Shown: piece after piece, positions 25,401 to 34,968 of the stretch | How the letters are laid out: the number at the start of each line of letters is the position of its first letter | Numbering within the stretch: position 1 is the stretch's first letter | Origin: Paenibacillus sp. | GTDB taxonomy: Bacteria; Bacillota; Bacilli; Paenibacillales; NBRC-103111 | Reading direction: 5' to 3' | DNA: 64,000 nt | NCBI GenBank assembly: GCA_031180825.1 | Contig: JAPSLM010000005.1 | Location: forward strand, 186,001 to 250,000 | Position numbers and translations under genes: made by a program | Notes under the pieces: model-generated | What the model was told of the DNA's origin: nothing | Databases searched by the model: none | The model's input: the letters and a program-made list of their open reading frames with translations, nothing else

Positions 25401-26255
25401 ATGACCGACAGACTCGATCCTAAAGTCGATTTCGTTTTCAAACGCATTTTTGGCGTCGAAGAAAATAAAGACGTTTTGTTAGATTTTTTGAATGTAACCC
25501 TGAGAGAAAGCGAGCCTTCTCCGATCACGGACATTCAGATCCTCAACCCGTATATTGATAAAAATGCGCTGCATGACAAGCAATCGATTCTTGATCTGCA
25601 TGCCCGCACGGCGGACGGAAAGCAAGTGAACATCGAAATTCAACTGTTCAACCGCTACGATATTGAGAAACGGACGTTGTATTACTGGAGCAAAATGTAT
25701 TCCAGCCAGCTTGAAGAAGGGCAAAAATATAAAGATTTGAAAAAGACGATCACCATCAATATCTTAAATTTTAACTTTATCCCGAATGATCGTTACTATA
25801 ATCTTTTTCATTTGCGGGAACACCATACCGGGTTGCGGCTTACCGATGATATCGAGATCCATTTTATGGAGCTGCCCAAGCTGCAGACGCAAAGAGCCAG
25901 CTTATCGGATAAGCTGGTGAAATGGCTGTTGTTCCTGAAAGGCGTAGAAAAACAAGAACTATGGGAGGTCATCGCCATGAACGAACCGACATTGCAAAAA
26001 GCGATGGATACGCTGGAGTTTCTGAGCCAGAACGAAGAAGCCCGGCGGTTGTATGAAATGCGGCAAAAAGCGCTGCACGACGAAGCGTCCATGATCGATG
26101 GAGCCAAAGAAGAAGGAAAGCGGCAAGGAAAACGGGAAAAAGAAATTGAAGTTGCCAAAAACTTGCTGGAAATGGGCATGGACGTGGCCCAAATCGCCAA
26201 AGCGACGGGCTTGCCCGAAAGCGAAGTCAAAAAATTGAAAGAGCAGCTTCACTAA
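25401..26255 (+). CDS. Rpn family recombination-promoting nuclease / PD-(D/E)XK transposase-like protein
   Basis: The 284-residue protein begins LDPKVDFVFKRIFGVEENKDVLLDFLN, the classic front of the RpnA-like PD-(D/E)XK family. A catalytic core appears in LDLHARTADGKQVNIEIQLF (D...E-x-Q). The C-terminus holds a Lys/Glu-rich helix and a short HTH-like end (DVAQIAKATGLPESEVKK). An ATG nine codons upstream is in frame, but GGAG lies 8 bases before the start used. These are often called transposases although they are domesticated nucleases that promote recombination. The gene has its own promoter and a strong terminator, so it is a self-contained unit. Confidence 0.88.
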   Translation: MTDRLDPKVDFVFKRIFGVEENKDVLLDFLNVTLRESEPSPITDIQILNPYIDKNALHDKQSILDLHARTADGKQVNIEIQLFNRYDIEKRTLYYWSKMYSSQLEEGQKYKDLKKTITINILNFNFIPNDRYYNLFHLREHHTGLRLTDDIEIHFMELPKLQTQRASLSDKLVKWLLFLKGVEKQELWEVIAMNEPTLQKAMDTLEFLSQNEEARRLYEMRQKALHDEASMIDGAKEEGKRQGKREKEIEVAKNLLEMGMDVAQIAKATGLPESEVKKLKEQLH

Positions 26256-26288
26256 TTGCCTTTGCTACAATTTCATCTGTCGTTCAGG

Positions 26289-26316
26289 AAAACACGTCCA
26301 AAAGGACGTGTTTTTT
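26289..26316. terminator. Bidirectional intrinsic terminator
   Basis: AAAACACGTCC / GGACGTGTTTT forms a perfect 11-bp stem with a 4-A loop, followed by a T-run on the plus strand and by the complementary T-run on the minus strand. It serves both the Rpn gene and the convergent hypothetical gene. Confidence 0.85.
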
Positions 26317-26345
26317 CTTGATCCCCGCTGCCTCCCAAAGCCCGT

Positions 26346-26912
26346 TTAATCTTCATCCTCCGCGTCCTCTTCCCTCTCGACTTCGAACGTTTCCATCCAA
26401 TATTTCGCCCGAAACGCCACCATTTCGTTCGGCGAATCTACTAATGGCGAAATAAACCCTTCCGCGTCATCGTCGTTCCATACAATCGTTTCGAAATACT
26501 TTTCGATCACCGCATGGCACCAAGACGGATTCATCGGTTCTATACGTTGTTTCAGCCCCGGTATGGCTAACTCCGTCATCTCTTCAGGCATATATTCGAT
26601 GGCATCCAATGCCCAATAATGGGGAGCGTTGGCATCCTCTTCGTCCAAGATTTGCAGCAAATACTCGATATAAGCGGGATTCGGATGATTCAGCACCGAC
26701 CCGATCCAATAGTGAGCATGCACCCATGCTTTTGTGACAAGATTTTCCGAAATGTAGGCAATGATTTCTTCCTGAACTTCCGCTGGGTCCAATTCGCCCA
26801 CTCGATCTCCCAGCTCGTAACGCAGCTTATCCGCCTCGTTGTAATCTGCAGCATGCTCCATTTTATCAGTATAAATCTTGATAAGTGTTGCTAGCCGACC
26901 CGCTTTCTCCAT
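26346..26912 (-). CDS. Hypothetical acidic repeat-type helical protein
   Basis: The 188-residue protein is strongly acidic, ends in EVEREEDAEDED, and is helical with repeated units such as HYWIGSVLNHPN, PHYWALDAIEYMPEE and VAFRAKYWMETFEVE. The spacing (about 35 residues) is like ARM/HEAT repeats. An upstream frame is open, but GGAGAG stands 6 bases before the chosen ATG (MEKAGRLATL). No catalytic motif is seen. Such acidic HEAT-like proteins are often immunity or structural partners; no partner toxin gene is next to it, so no function is assigned. Confidence 0.6.
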   Translation of the reverse strand: MEKAGRLATLIKIYTDKMEHAADYNEADKLRYELGDRVGELDPAEVQEEIIAYISENLVTKAWVHAHYWIGSVLNHPNPAYIEYLLQILDEEDANAPHYWALDAIEYMPEEMTELAIPGLKQRIEPMNPSWCHAVIEKYFETIVWNDDDAEGFISPLVDSPNEMVAFRAKYWMETFEVEREEDAEDED

Positions 26913-27095
26913 AAACTTCTCTCCATCTCTTGATCGTGTTGTACAATAGGGTCCTGTCAAGCGTTCATGCTTGCCCGTTTCGCGGGTATTGGAACGGCTG
27001 CTCGACGGATAGCAGCGAGGCAGCTTTCACGAACAGCCCTTTTGCCAAGATCCATTATCCCTCAAGCTTAGCTGGAAAGAAAAGGGGAACTTTCG

Positions 27096-27593
27096 TTAAA
27101 AGGAAGCGATACCCACTTCGCCGCGGTTCATGGCCGTCTCCCCCGTACGGGTTAGCTCCAAAATGCCGTACGGCTTCAGCACGTGCAGGAACGCGTTGTT
27201 TTTGTCCGTATCTCCGACGACCTGGACGACGACCGAGTTCGTGCCGATGTCAATGACCGAGCAACGGAACGTCTCGACGATGCCGAAAATTTCCGGCCGG
27301 GTGGCAGGTTCCACCCGCAGCTTCACCAGCATCAGCTCCCGCGACACCATCGGATAGCGGCTGACATGGACGACGCCGATCACATCGATGAGCTTATCCA
27401 ATTGGCGGCCGATCTGCTCCAGCGTCGTGTCGCTCCCCTTCAGCGTAATGACGACCCGCGACAGCCCTTCCTCTTCGGCCGTGCCGACGGAGATGCTGTC
27501 GATGTTGTAGCCACGGCGCCCGAACAGCCCGCAAATGCGCTGCAGCACCCCGGGGTGATTGTTGACGAGGATGGAAATCGTGTGCTTTTGCAT
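27096..27593 (-). CDS. ilvN: Acetolactate synthase small subunit
   Basis: The 165-residue protein starts TISILVNNHPGVLQRICGLF, an ACT domain typical of the regulatory subunit of acetohydroxyacid synthase, which binds valine and activates the large subunit. The second domain carries VEPATRPEIFGIVETFR and VVQVVGDTDKNNAFL. The frame is intact and of the normal length. It starts 4 bases after the stop codon of the large-subunit gene, which however is decayed here. No ilvC, leuA or other branched-chain gene follows. If a functional large subunit exists elsewhere, this subunit may still be used. Confidence 0.9.
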   Translation of the reverse strand: MQKHTISILVNNHPGVLQRICGLFGRRGYNIDSISVGTAEEEGLSRVVITLKGSDTTLEQIGRQLDKLIDVIGVVHVSRYPMVSRELMLVKLRVEPATRPEIFGIVETFRCSVIDIGTNSVVVQVVGDTDKNNAFLHVLKPYGILELTRTGETAMNRGEVGIASF

Positions 27594-27596
27594 GCC

Positions 27597-29201
27597 CTAC
27601 TCCGCCTCCAATATCATATCGCTTAATGTCTGCCCTTGCGGAATCATCGGAAACACCAGCTCGTCCTTGGACACTTGAAAATCAATCAGCACCGGCACCG
27701 GCGTGTCCAGCGCTTCCTGCCACGCCTGTTCCGCCTCCCGCTTGTCGGTTGCCCGGAGCCCTTTGACCCCGTACGCTTCGGCTAATTTGACGAAATCCGG
27801 GCTCCCCGACAGATCGATATGGCTGTACCGGCCTTCGTAGATCAGCTCCTGCCACTGCTTGATCATGCCCAGTGTCCGGTTGTTAATGACGACAATCTTC
27901 ACGGGAATTTGATGAATGGCGCAAATCGCCAGCTCCTGCGCGCACATCTGCATCCCCCCGTCCCCGTTGACCGAAACGACCAGCCGGCCGGGATGCCCTA
28001 CCTGCGCCCCGATGGCTGACGGAAAGCCGAAGCCCATCGTGCCCAAGCCCCCGGAAGTAAGCAGAGAGCGGGGATGCTTGAATCTGTAAAATTGCGCCGT
28101 CCACATCTGATGCTGCCCGACATCCGTCGTGACGCGCTTCGCCGTCCGTCGTTCGCGAGATCATCTCCAGCACGTACTGCGGCTTCAGCTCCGTCTCGGA
28201 ATCGCGATAGGTCAACGGGTAATCCGTTTCCACCGCTTCACTTGCTCCAGCCACGCTCCTTCCTTTGGCCGGAGGCCCGAGGCCAAGGCGTTCGCAGCCC
28301 GCAGAACCTGCCTGGCGTCGCCGGTGATGGGCAGCGCGGTCGGCACCAATTTGCCGATCTCCGCGGCGTCGATATCGATGTGCGCGATCGTGGCCTGAGG
28401 CGCAAAGCCGTCAAGACGCATCGTGACACGGTCGTCGAACCGCGCGCCGACCGAGAGCAGGAAGTCGCAGTGAAGCAGCGCCTGATTCGCCGCATACGTT
28501 CCGTGCATACCCGGCATGCCGAGCCACAGCTCATGCCCGCTTGGAAAAGCGCCCAGCCCGAGCAGCGTCGTCGTCACCGGGACGTTCAACCGGCCGGCGA
28601 ACGCCGTCAGCTCCTCCGCTGCATCCGCCTGTACCGCCCCGCCCCCGGCGAGAATCAGCGGCCGCTCCGCCGCTTCGATCGCCCGCAGCAGCTCCTGCAC
28701 CTCGCTTGCTTGGACCTCGGGTACCGGACGATATCCCCGCACGGATACCGTCTCCGGGTAGCGGAAAGCGGTGACGGCCGCCGAAACGTCCTTTGGAATG
28801 TCCACCAGCACGGGACCTTTGCGGCCCGTTCCGGCGATGTGGAACGCTTCCCGAAGAACGGAAGCCAGCTCCTCCGCCTTGCGGACGAAATAGCTGTGCT
28901 TCGTAATCGGCTGGGTGATGCCGACGATGTCGGCTTCCTGAAAGGCGTCGGTGCCGATCAGCGAAGTCGCCACATTGCCGGTGATCACGACCAGCGGGAT
29001 CGAATCCATATGCGCCGTCGCGATGCCCGTAACCAGATTGGTCGCTCCCGGTCCCGACGTCGCCAGACAAACCCCGGTTTTGCCGGTGGCCCGGGCGTAT
29101 CCGGCGGCGGCGTGGATGGCCCCCTGCTCGTGCCGGGTCAGGATATGGCGGAAATGCGGATTCCCGTGCATCGCGTCATAAATGTACAGCACCGCGCCCC
29201 C
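27597..29201 (-). pseudogene. ilvB: Acetolactate synthase large subunit, truncated and twice frameshifted
   Basis: The gene is in three reading frames. The front piece carries AVLYIYDAMHGNPHFRHILTR (described by its start AVLYIYD) and ATSGPGATNLVTG and runs into a stop (KRWKRITR) in the middle domain. A second frame continues with NYPLTY-like DYPLTYRDSETELKPQYVLE. A third frame restores MWTAQFYRFKHPRSLLTSGGLG through to the ThDP motif GDGGMQMCAQELAICAIHQ and the end. The first break fits loss of one A in a GGAAAC run, the second loss of a CG pair in a GCGCG repeat. The first 40 or so residues, including the PGGAV front, are missing and replaced by an unrelated sequence. Confidence 0.85.
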
Positions 29202-29597
29202 GCTCGATTACTTCGAGCTGGCATACCGCAGCCTCGGCTTCGAGACGGTCCCCGGCGCAGAGCACCGCGGCTACGACGGCAAGACCCCGACACCTACGTA
29301 CCGGGTGGACACGCGTAAGGAAAAGCTGCCTGCGTTTCTGGACAGACTGATCCGCAGCTCCCAGAAAACCGCTCCGTCTCCGCCCGGGCCAGCGGCCGGG
29401 AAACCTTCGTCTTCACGCCCAGAGAGCGCGAAGTCGCCGACCTGCTCGTGCGCGGCGACACGAATGCGCAAATCGCAGCTGCCCTGTACATCAGCGAGGT
29501 TGCCGTGAAGAAGCATGTCAATGCGATGCTGCAAAAGACGGGGCTCAAAAACCGGACGCAATTGGCGGCCAAACTATTGGACAGCCGCAACGGGTAA
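29202..29597 (+). pseudogene. Remnant of a LuxR-type transcriptional regulator
   Basis: On the plus strand the first half is open in the frame carrying DYFELAYRSLGFETVPGAEH and KLPAFLDRLIRSSQK; after one missing base it continues in a second frame with ETFVFTPREREVADLLVRGD, IAAALYISEVAVKKHVNAML and KTGLKNRTQLAAK. The second part is a complete LuxR/GerE helix-turn-helix domain of about 60 residues. The N-terminal part is cut off exactly where ilvB homology on the opposite strand ends, near 29202. The gene is therefore truncated and frameshifted. Confidence 0.75.
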
Positions 29598-29694
29598 CCT
29601 TTGGGGACAGCCCCTTCGGAATCCTAGCTGTTCCCGCTTGCGGTGCCAGTCCTGCCTGCTACGGAAAGCCGGACGCTTCGTCCAGCGGAAGCCG

Positions 29695-31260
29695 CTAGCG
29701 CTTCAGCACTTCATGCAGCTCCCGGTATTCCTGCGGGCTGATCCCCTCCATTTCCTTGAACACGCGGCTGAAATGCTTCGTATTCTCGAACCCGGTCATC
29801 CCGCTGATCTCGTACACTTTGAGTCCAGTCGTGACAAGCAGCTCTTTGGCTTTGTCAATGCGCAGCTTTTTCAAATAGCTCACGAAGCTCTCGCCGGTAT
29901 ATTCCTTAAAGGCTTGGCTGAAATAGGAATAGTTCAAAGACACATGATTGGAAACGACGGCCATGTTCAAATCTTTATGGAAGTTATCCCGGATATACTG
30001 CACGGCCCGCTTCATTTCTTTGTGATCGATATGGAACGTCTTCATGCTGCGCACATAGTCGTCCAGCCGATGCAGCAGCCCCTCCACGCTGTGGTAATAA
30101 TCATGAAAATAATAAAAATTCCAAAGGTCCCCGACCTTCTTGAACAACCGGAGAATCTCGACCGATTCGCCCCCGTAAAGGTGAAACACTCTGTCAAAAA
30201 TCAGCTCGTTGAAGGCGCGGCTGACGCCTTCCAAGTACGCAATATCGTATCGCGCTACCGTCCGGATATCGAGCACTTCCATGAGCAGCGACGTCATTTC
30301 CTTTTCCCGGCCGGCTCCCAGCATATTGCCCAGCTTTCTGATCTTGTCCGCAGGGATCGTAAAGTCCCTGCTCTTCCCGGCGATGCGCTCGTAGGAGACG
30401 ACCCCCGGCGCAGATTGAAGAAACGTATATTTCAGCGCCTGCTCCGCTTCCAGATGAGCCGCCCGCACACGTGTCACGCCTCGGGTATAGCCGCTCACTC
30501 CCATGCTGTAGGCGAAATAACCCGCTTCCGCGATGCGTCCGGCCAAAAATTGAAAGAGCCCGCGGCCACGGGCGATCAGCACAAGCTGATTCTCCTTATC
30601 CCACACGTGCACACGCTGCTGTCCGGCCGATTCGGGAGCGTTTTCAAGCTCGGCTTGAATGCGCCCCAAAAATTCGGACGGCCTCATCCCCTGGACGGAA
30701 CCGCGATATTGCAGCACCGCAAGCTGAAAGCCCTCCTCCAGCCACTCCAGACCGCATTCCTTCAGCCGCTCCGGCAGCCCCGGCTCTTCCGGATGCGGAT
30801 GGCGCAGCCAATAGCTTAGCTGACTTTCCCGATAGGCTTCCTGCTGCCGCATCGAGCTTGTCAATTGTTCGTCGATGCGTTCTCTCTGCTTCAGCTCCTT
30901 CTCCAGCTTCAGCATCGTACGGGCCAGCTCGTCACGGACGATCGGCTTGAGCAAATATTCCGACACATCGCAGCGGATCGCTTCTTTCGCGTATTGAAAG
31001 TCATCGTGGCCGCTCAAAATCACGACGGCCGGCTTCCGCTCCAGCTCCTGAATCCGCTGAATCAGCGCAATTCCGTCCATGACAGGCATTCGGATGTCGG
31101 TAATCACAACGTCCACGGGCACCCGGTTCAAGAGTTCCAGCGCCTCCGTCCCGTCTTCGGCAAATTCGAACATATAGGCGTCCGGGAACAGGCGGTCGAT
31201 CATCGCTCGCAAACCAAGCCTAATATTTTTTTCGTCATCAACGATAAGCACTTTTCTCAT
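29695..31260 (-). CDS. Response regulator with AraC-type DNA-binding domain (YesN-like)
   Basis: The 521-residue protein has an N-terminal receiver domain (VLIVDDEKNIRLGL at 4-17 and the phospho-acceptor Asp55 in VITDIRMPVMDG), a long central region and a C-terminal AraC-type HTH (about 420-521; NMAVVSNHVSLNYSYFSQ, VYEISGMTGFENTKHFSRV and ISPQEYRELH). This is the YesN architecture used for sugar-responsive regulation. It starts inside the end of the sensor kinase gene (23-base overlap), so the two are translationally coupled. The target promoters are most likely the ABC operon upstream. Confidence 0.93.
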   Translation of the reverse strand: MRKVLIVDDEKNIRLGLRAMIDRLFPDAYMFEFAEDGTEALELLNRVPVDVVITDIRMPVMDGIALIQRIQELERKPAVVILSGHDDFQYAKEAIRCDVSEYLLKPIVRDELARTMLKLEKELKQRERIDEQLTSSMRQQEAYRESQLSYWLRHPHPEEPGLPERLKECGLEWLEEGFQLAVLQYRGSVQGMRPSEFLGRIQAELENAPESAGQQRVHVWDKENQLVLIARGRGLFQFLAGRIAEAGYFAYSMGVSGYTRGVTRVRAAHLEAEQALKYTFLQSAPGVVSYERIAGKSRDFTIPADKIRKLGNMLGAGREKEMTSLLMEVLDIRTVARYDIAYLEGVSRAFNELIFDRVFHLYGGESVEILRLFKKVGDLWNFYYFHDYYHSVEGLLHRLDDYVRSMKTFHIDHKEMKRAVQYIRDNFHKDLNMAVVSNHVSLNYSYFSQAFKEYTGESFVSYLKKLRIDKAKELLVTTGLKVYEISGMTGFENTKHFSRVFKEMEGISPQEYRELHEVLKR

Positions 31261-33133
31261 CCGCAGACAAACCTCCCGATAAAATCAAATAGGGCAGCTT
31301 TATCGTCACCCGGGTGTAGACTCCCTCCTCGCTGTCCACGGTCAGTCCGTACTCGCTGCCGTAGTGCATGGCGATCCTTTGCATCACATTGCGCAAGCCG
31401 ATCCCTCTGCCCTCCTGCTCCCCGGATCGCCCGTGTCCATATTGAGCCTGGAATCGAATGTCGTCCATAACCAGCTTCCCGCGCAGCTCGGCCAGCTTCT
31501 CCTCCGGCATGCCGGCCCCATTGTCCGCCACCTCAATGTACGTCGCTTCCTCCTCTCTCCAAGCGCGAATCCGAATCGCCATCCCCTCCCGTCGCATGCG
31601 TTCCGTCCGCATGCCGTGCTTCACCGCATTTTCCACAAGGGGCTGCAGCGACATCTTCAGCATCTCTTGCTCCCGGTATCCTTCGGGAATATCAAGCTGC
31701 AGATTTAGCTTATCGTCATAGCGCATATTCATAATGGCGACGTAGTTGCGGATGTGCTGCAGTTCATCCCGAAGCGGCACGTACTCGCTCGACCACTTCA
31801 GGCTGTAGCGCATCAGCGCCCCGAGAGAGGTCAAAGCGTCCGAGATGGTGTACTGCGCCTCCACTTCGGCCAGCATCTTCAGATTCTCCAGCGTATTGTA
31901 GAGGAAATGGGCATCGATCTGATTTTTAAGAGCGTGCAGCTCCGCCTCCTTCGTCGCCGCTTGTTTATTCACCGCTTCCACGATCAGCTCGTTCATTTTC
32001 TTCATCATCTGCCGGAAATGATGCGCAAGCTCGCCTACCTCGCCGCCCCCATCGATATCGATCTGCACATTCAAATCCCCCCGGCGCACCTTTTTCATCG
32101 AATCGCGTAAAATGTGCAGCTTTTTCAAGATCAGCGACTGCAAAAAATAAGTGATCACGGACAACAGCGCGATAAGGACGACCGCTGCCGCTATGAAGAG
32201 ATTGCGCGTATGCCGAATTTGCGTCACTTGAGTTTCCAAAGATACGATATTGAGCAGGTAGGCATCCATTTGGTCGATCGGCGTCGTCAGGCACAAATAC
32301 GGGGTGTCCCCGACCGTAAACGTAAAGCTGGCCCCTTCCTCATGAGGACGCTCCGCCCAATCGCGCCGAAGCCGCTCCAAGTCGATGTCCTTGAAAAAAG
32401 CGCTGCCCGTGTCGGTGAACATTCGCCCCGAACGGTCGATAACCAGCATGCGGGACTGATCGTCTTGAAGGGGGCTGAACACCTTTTGAAAAAACTTATC
32501 GATTTTCATGTCCACCTCAAGAATGCCGACATGCTTGTCGCTCGGGTAATAAATTTCTTTCAGCAGCGAAACATAGGTCGACGCAGCCCGATTGTCCGCC
32601 GTGGCCCGGTTCATGATGTCTTTTTCGTCCTCCAAAATCTCCCAGAGGAATTCGCCCCGCTGCTCCAGCACGCTTCGGTACCAAGGCCTCGCGGAAATCC
32701 GGCTTTCATGGAAAATCATCGGCCAGATTTCCATCGTATTCGGATTAGCCGTAAACAGGCGGACATTCGCAATGTTAGGGTTATTAAACATGAGCCTTTG
32801 CAAATTGGAGAACGACTTCGCATTGAAATCGACGAGCTCGGGAACCTCCAGATCGTCCGGGCTTTGCATATAATTCATGAGCTCTTTGTCCGCCGTGTAG
32901 AACTGTGCCGTGCGCAGCATAATTTCCATATTATTCAAAATATACGCCTTCTCGCTGAACAGCGCATATTGATTTTTCTTGAGCGTGTCTTGAATCGTAT
33001 TATGATAAAAGCCATTAAAGATATACCATGAAAACAAAATGATAGGGATCAAAATAATGAAAATATAGGCCCCGATCAGCTTGAACTGTATCGAAATGCG
33101 GTCCGTCAGTCGAGCAAGCCTCATGCTCTGCAT
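31238..33133 (-). CDS. Sensor histidine kinase (YesM-like)
   Basis: The 631-residue protein has an N-terminal membrane helix (about 17-37), a roughly 250-residue extracytoplasmic sensor region, a second helix followed by a HAMP linker, the His kinase motif LKNQIDAHFLYNTLENLK (phosphorylated His in HFLYN) and an ATPase domain with ENAVKHG and GIGLRNV. This is the His_kinase/HATPase arrangement of the YesM class. Two nearby ATGs compete: the outermost leaves no space for a ribosome site, so the start used here lies 9 bases after GGAG. It precedes YesN in the same transcript. Confidence 0.92.
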   Translation of the reverse strand: MQSMRLARLTDRISIQFKLIGAYIFIILIPIILFSWYIFNGFYHNTIQDTLKKNQYALFSEKAYILNNMEIMLRTAQFYTADKELMNYMQSPDDLEVPELVDFNAKSFSNLQRLMFNNPNIANVRLFTANPNTMEIWPMIFHESRISARPWYRSVLEQRGEFLWEILEDEKDIMNRATADNRAASTYVSLLKEIYYPSDKHVGILEVDMKIDKFFQKVFSPLQDDQSRMLVIDRSGRMFTDTGSAFFKDIDLERLRRDWAERPHEEGASFTFTVGDTPYLCLTTPIDQMDAYLLNIVSLETQVTQIRHTRNLFIAAAVVLIALLSVITYFLQSLILKKLHILRDSMKKVRRGDLNVQIDIDGGGEVGELAHHFRQMMKKMNELIVEAVNKQAATKEAELHALKNQIDAHFLYNTLENLKMLAEVEAQYTISDALTSLGALMRYSLKWSSEYVPLRDELQHIRNYVAIMNMRYDDKLNLQLDIPEGYREQEMLKMSLQPLVENAVKHGMRTERMRREGMAIRIRAWREEEATYIEVADNGAGMPEEKLAELRGKLVMDDIRFQAQYGHGRSGEQEGRGIGLRNVMQRIAMHYGSEYGLTVDSEEGVYTRVTIKLPYLILSGGLSADEKSAYR

Positions 33134-33194
33134 GTGTTTCATCTCCGTACCCAGTCTTTATCAACGTGTTCCTTTATTGTAATACGGAAAGTAG

Positions 33195-33223
33195 AAAAAA
33201 GCCCGGAGCCCCGGAAGCCGGGC
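33195..33223 (-). terminator. Intrinsic terminator between the ABC operon and yesMN
   Basis: On the minus strand GCCCGG/CCGGGC with an 11-base loop is followed by six T residues. It separates the binding-protein gene from the kinase gene 60 bases further on, so yesMN needs readthrough or its own promoter. Confidence 0.8.
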
Positions 33224-33244
33224 CCGCGGGCCGAACCGCTTGAA

Positions 33245-34927
33245 TTACTTCGCAAATTGCGCAATCTTTTGGCTGTTGGCCTCGAATTCTTTTTGCTGGT
33301 ACGCTCTCACCTTCTCCCATCCGGCGGCCTGCCGGTCCTTCTGGAACTTGTCGAAGAGCTGATCGAATTCCGCATCGGACTTGGCAAGCAGCAGCTTCGG
33401 CAGCGCCTTGCCCCAAAGTTGGGCAATCTTCGTGTTGGCGATCCCTTCGACCGAATTGCCCGTCGGCACGATGTTATCGTATTGCGAGAAGCTCTTCGTC
33501 TTGCCCCGGGTCCACGCTTCCGGCTGCTTGATCGGATCGACGCTGGGCGGCGCCCATTTGAGGCTCATGTTCGTATCCATCAGCATCCAGAACGTATGGG
33601 AAGCGCCGTACTTCTTGTCGAAAGCGGAGCGGTCTTTGTTCAGCAGGTCGAGCACTTCGGGCTTGAACTGGTCTTTTCCGTCAATGGTATCGTAGCTGAC
33701 GCCCTTCTCGCCCAAGAACAAATCCTTGTTCCCTTCTTCGCTGATCAGGTAACGGAGGAACTTGACCGCTCTCGCCTTGTCTTTCACATCCTTCGAGATG
33801 AGCGTCACCGTCCATCCGGCAATGCCCGGACCGGCCAACGTCGGCGGGTCCTGCTTCGCGTTGGCCGGCCCGTCAACGGCAATGTAGGCCGTGTTCGGGT
33901 CTTTCTGATACAGCGAAATATTTTGATTGGCCATATCGGAGCGCTGAAACAGCATGGCGAAGTATCGGCCCTGGGCGATCTTCTCTTCCATCTGCGGACG
34001 CTTGTCGATGAAAATGTCTTTGGCCAGCAAGCCGAGCTCGTTGGCTTGACGGAACGTCTTCAGCCACTTCACCAATTCAGGGTCGGTGTACCGGTCATAG
34101 AGTTTACCGTCTTTTTCGTAAGGAATGGCCAGAAAGTTCGCCAGCATGGAGGAATTCTGGTTCGCATCGAACAGCGAGTAGTTGCCGGTATCTCCAAACT
34201 CGTGCAGTCCCAGCGGAATGAGCGGCTGGCCGTTTACGCTCGGGAATTTCTCTTTGGCCGCCTGCAGCGCCTTCAGAAAGCCTTCCGGCGTTCTCATATC
34301 CGGCTTGCCTAAAGCTTCGTACATATCTTTGCGGACCAGAAAGGTCTGGTTGGAAACGAAATTCTCCCCGTATTTCTTGTAGTCCTGAGGAGAGGAGGAC
34401 GCATTCGGATACCCGTAGAAATGGCCGTCCTTCTGCGTATACCAAGTGGTCTTGGCCGGGTCCGCCACCTTGAAGAAGTACGGGTCGTATTGCTTCGCCA
34501 ATTCGTCCAGAGCCAGAACCATGCCCCCTTCGATCATTTTCTTGACTGCGTCTTCGTACCACCCCAGCGTAATGAAATCGGGCAGCTTGCCGGAAGCGAT
34601 CATCGTATTCAGCTTTTCGTTTTCGTTGCCGGCCGGAACGATAAAGTTGATGTTCACGCCTGTTTTCTTCGTCACGTATTGGGAGGTCGGATCGACGCCC
34701 CACTTGTTCGGAAACCAGGAGAAATTCAAATACCAGTCAAACGTAATCGGCTTCGTATCGGACTTCCAGCCTGGCTCATCGGGATTTCCGGCCGGAGCCG
34801 CCGGGTCTGTCGAAGCGGTTTTCGCCTCTTTGGCCGGTTCGCGGTCTGCGGAACATGCGCTCACGGATACAGCCGTGAACAAGGCAAGCAGCATAGCGAG
34901 CGTTTTGCGCATTTTACTCATTCCCAT
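33245..34927 (-). CDS. Extracellular solute-binding lipoprotein of an LplABC-type transporter
   Basis: The 560-residue protein has a lipobox SVSAC with Cys25 and a long family-1 type solute-binding fold: WYLNFSWFPNKWGVDP, then GGMVLALDELAKQYDP, LVRKDMYEALGKPDMRTPEGFLKAL and WTVTLISKD. This fits the large LplA/YtcQ-type lipoproteins. The frame upstream is open for 100 codons but lacks ribosome sites; the chosen ATG lies 9 bases after AAGGGG. It is the third gene of an LplBC-type operon, and the yesMN sensor genes follow behind a terminator. Confidence 0.92.
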   Translation of the reverse strand: MGMSKMRKTLAMLLALFTAVSVSACSADREPAKEAKTASTDPAAPAGNPDEPGWKSDTKPITFDWYLNFSWFPNKWGVDPTSQYVTKKTGVNINFIVPAGNENEKLNTMIASGKLPDFITLGWYEDAVKKMIEGGMVLALDELAKQYDPYFFKVADPAKTTWYTQKDGHFYGYPNASSSPQDYKKYGENFVSNQTFLVRKDMYEALGKPDMRTPEGFLKALQAAKEKFPSVNGQPLIPLGLHEFGDTGNYSLFDANQNSSMLANFLAIPYEKDGKLYDRYTDPELVKWLKTFRQANELGLLAKDIFIDKRPQMEEKIAQGRYFAMLFQRSDMANQNISLYQKDPNTAYIAVDGPANAKQDPPTLAGPGIAGWTVTLISKDVKDKARAVKFLRYLISEEGNKDLFLGEKGVSYDTIDGKDQFKPEVLDLLNKDRSAFDKKYGASHTFWMLMDTNMSLKWAPPSVDPIKQPEAWTRGKTKSFSQYDNIVPTGNSVEGIANTKIAQLWGKALPKLLLAKSDAEFDQLFDKFQKDRQAAGWEKVRAYQQKEFEANSQKIAQFAK

Positions 34928-34968
34928 CTGCGTTTTCCCCTTTTCTGTATCGTCATAGTGATATGGAA

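Noticed and set aside
28074-29318. Long plus-strand frames opposite ilvB
   Set aside because: They are shadows of the high-GC coding strand; no start site, no family match, and the opposite strand carries clear acetolactate synthase motifs.
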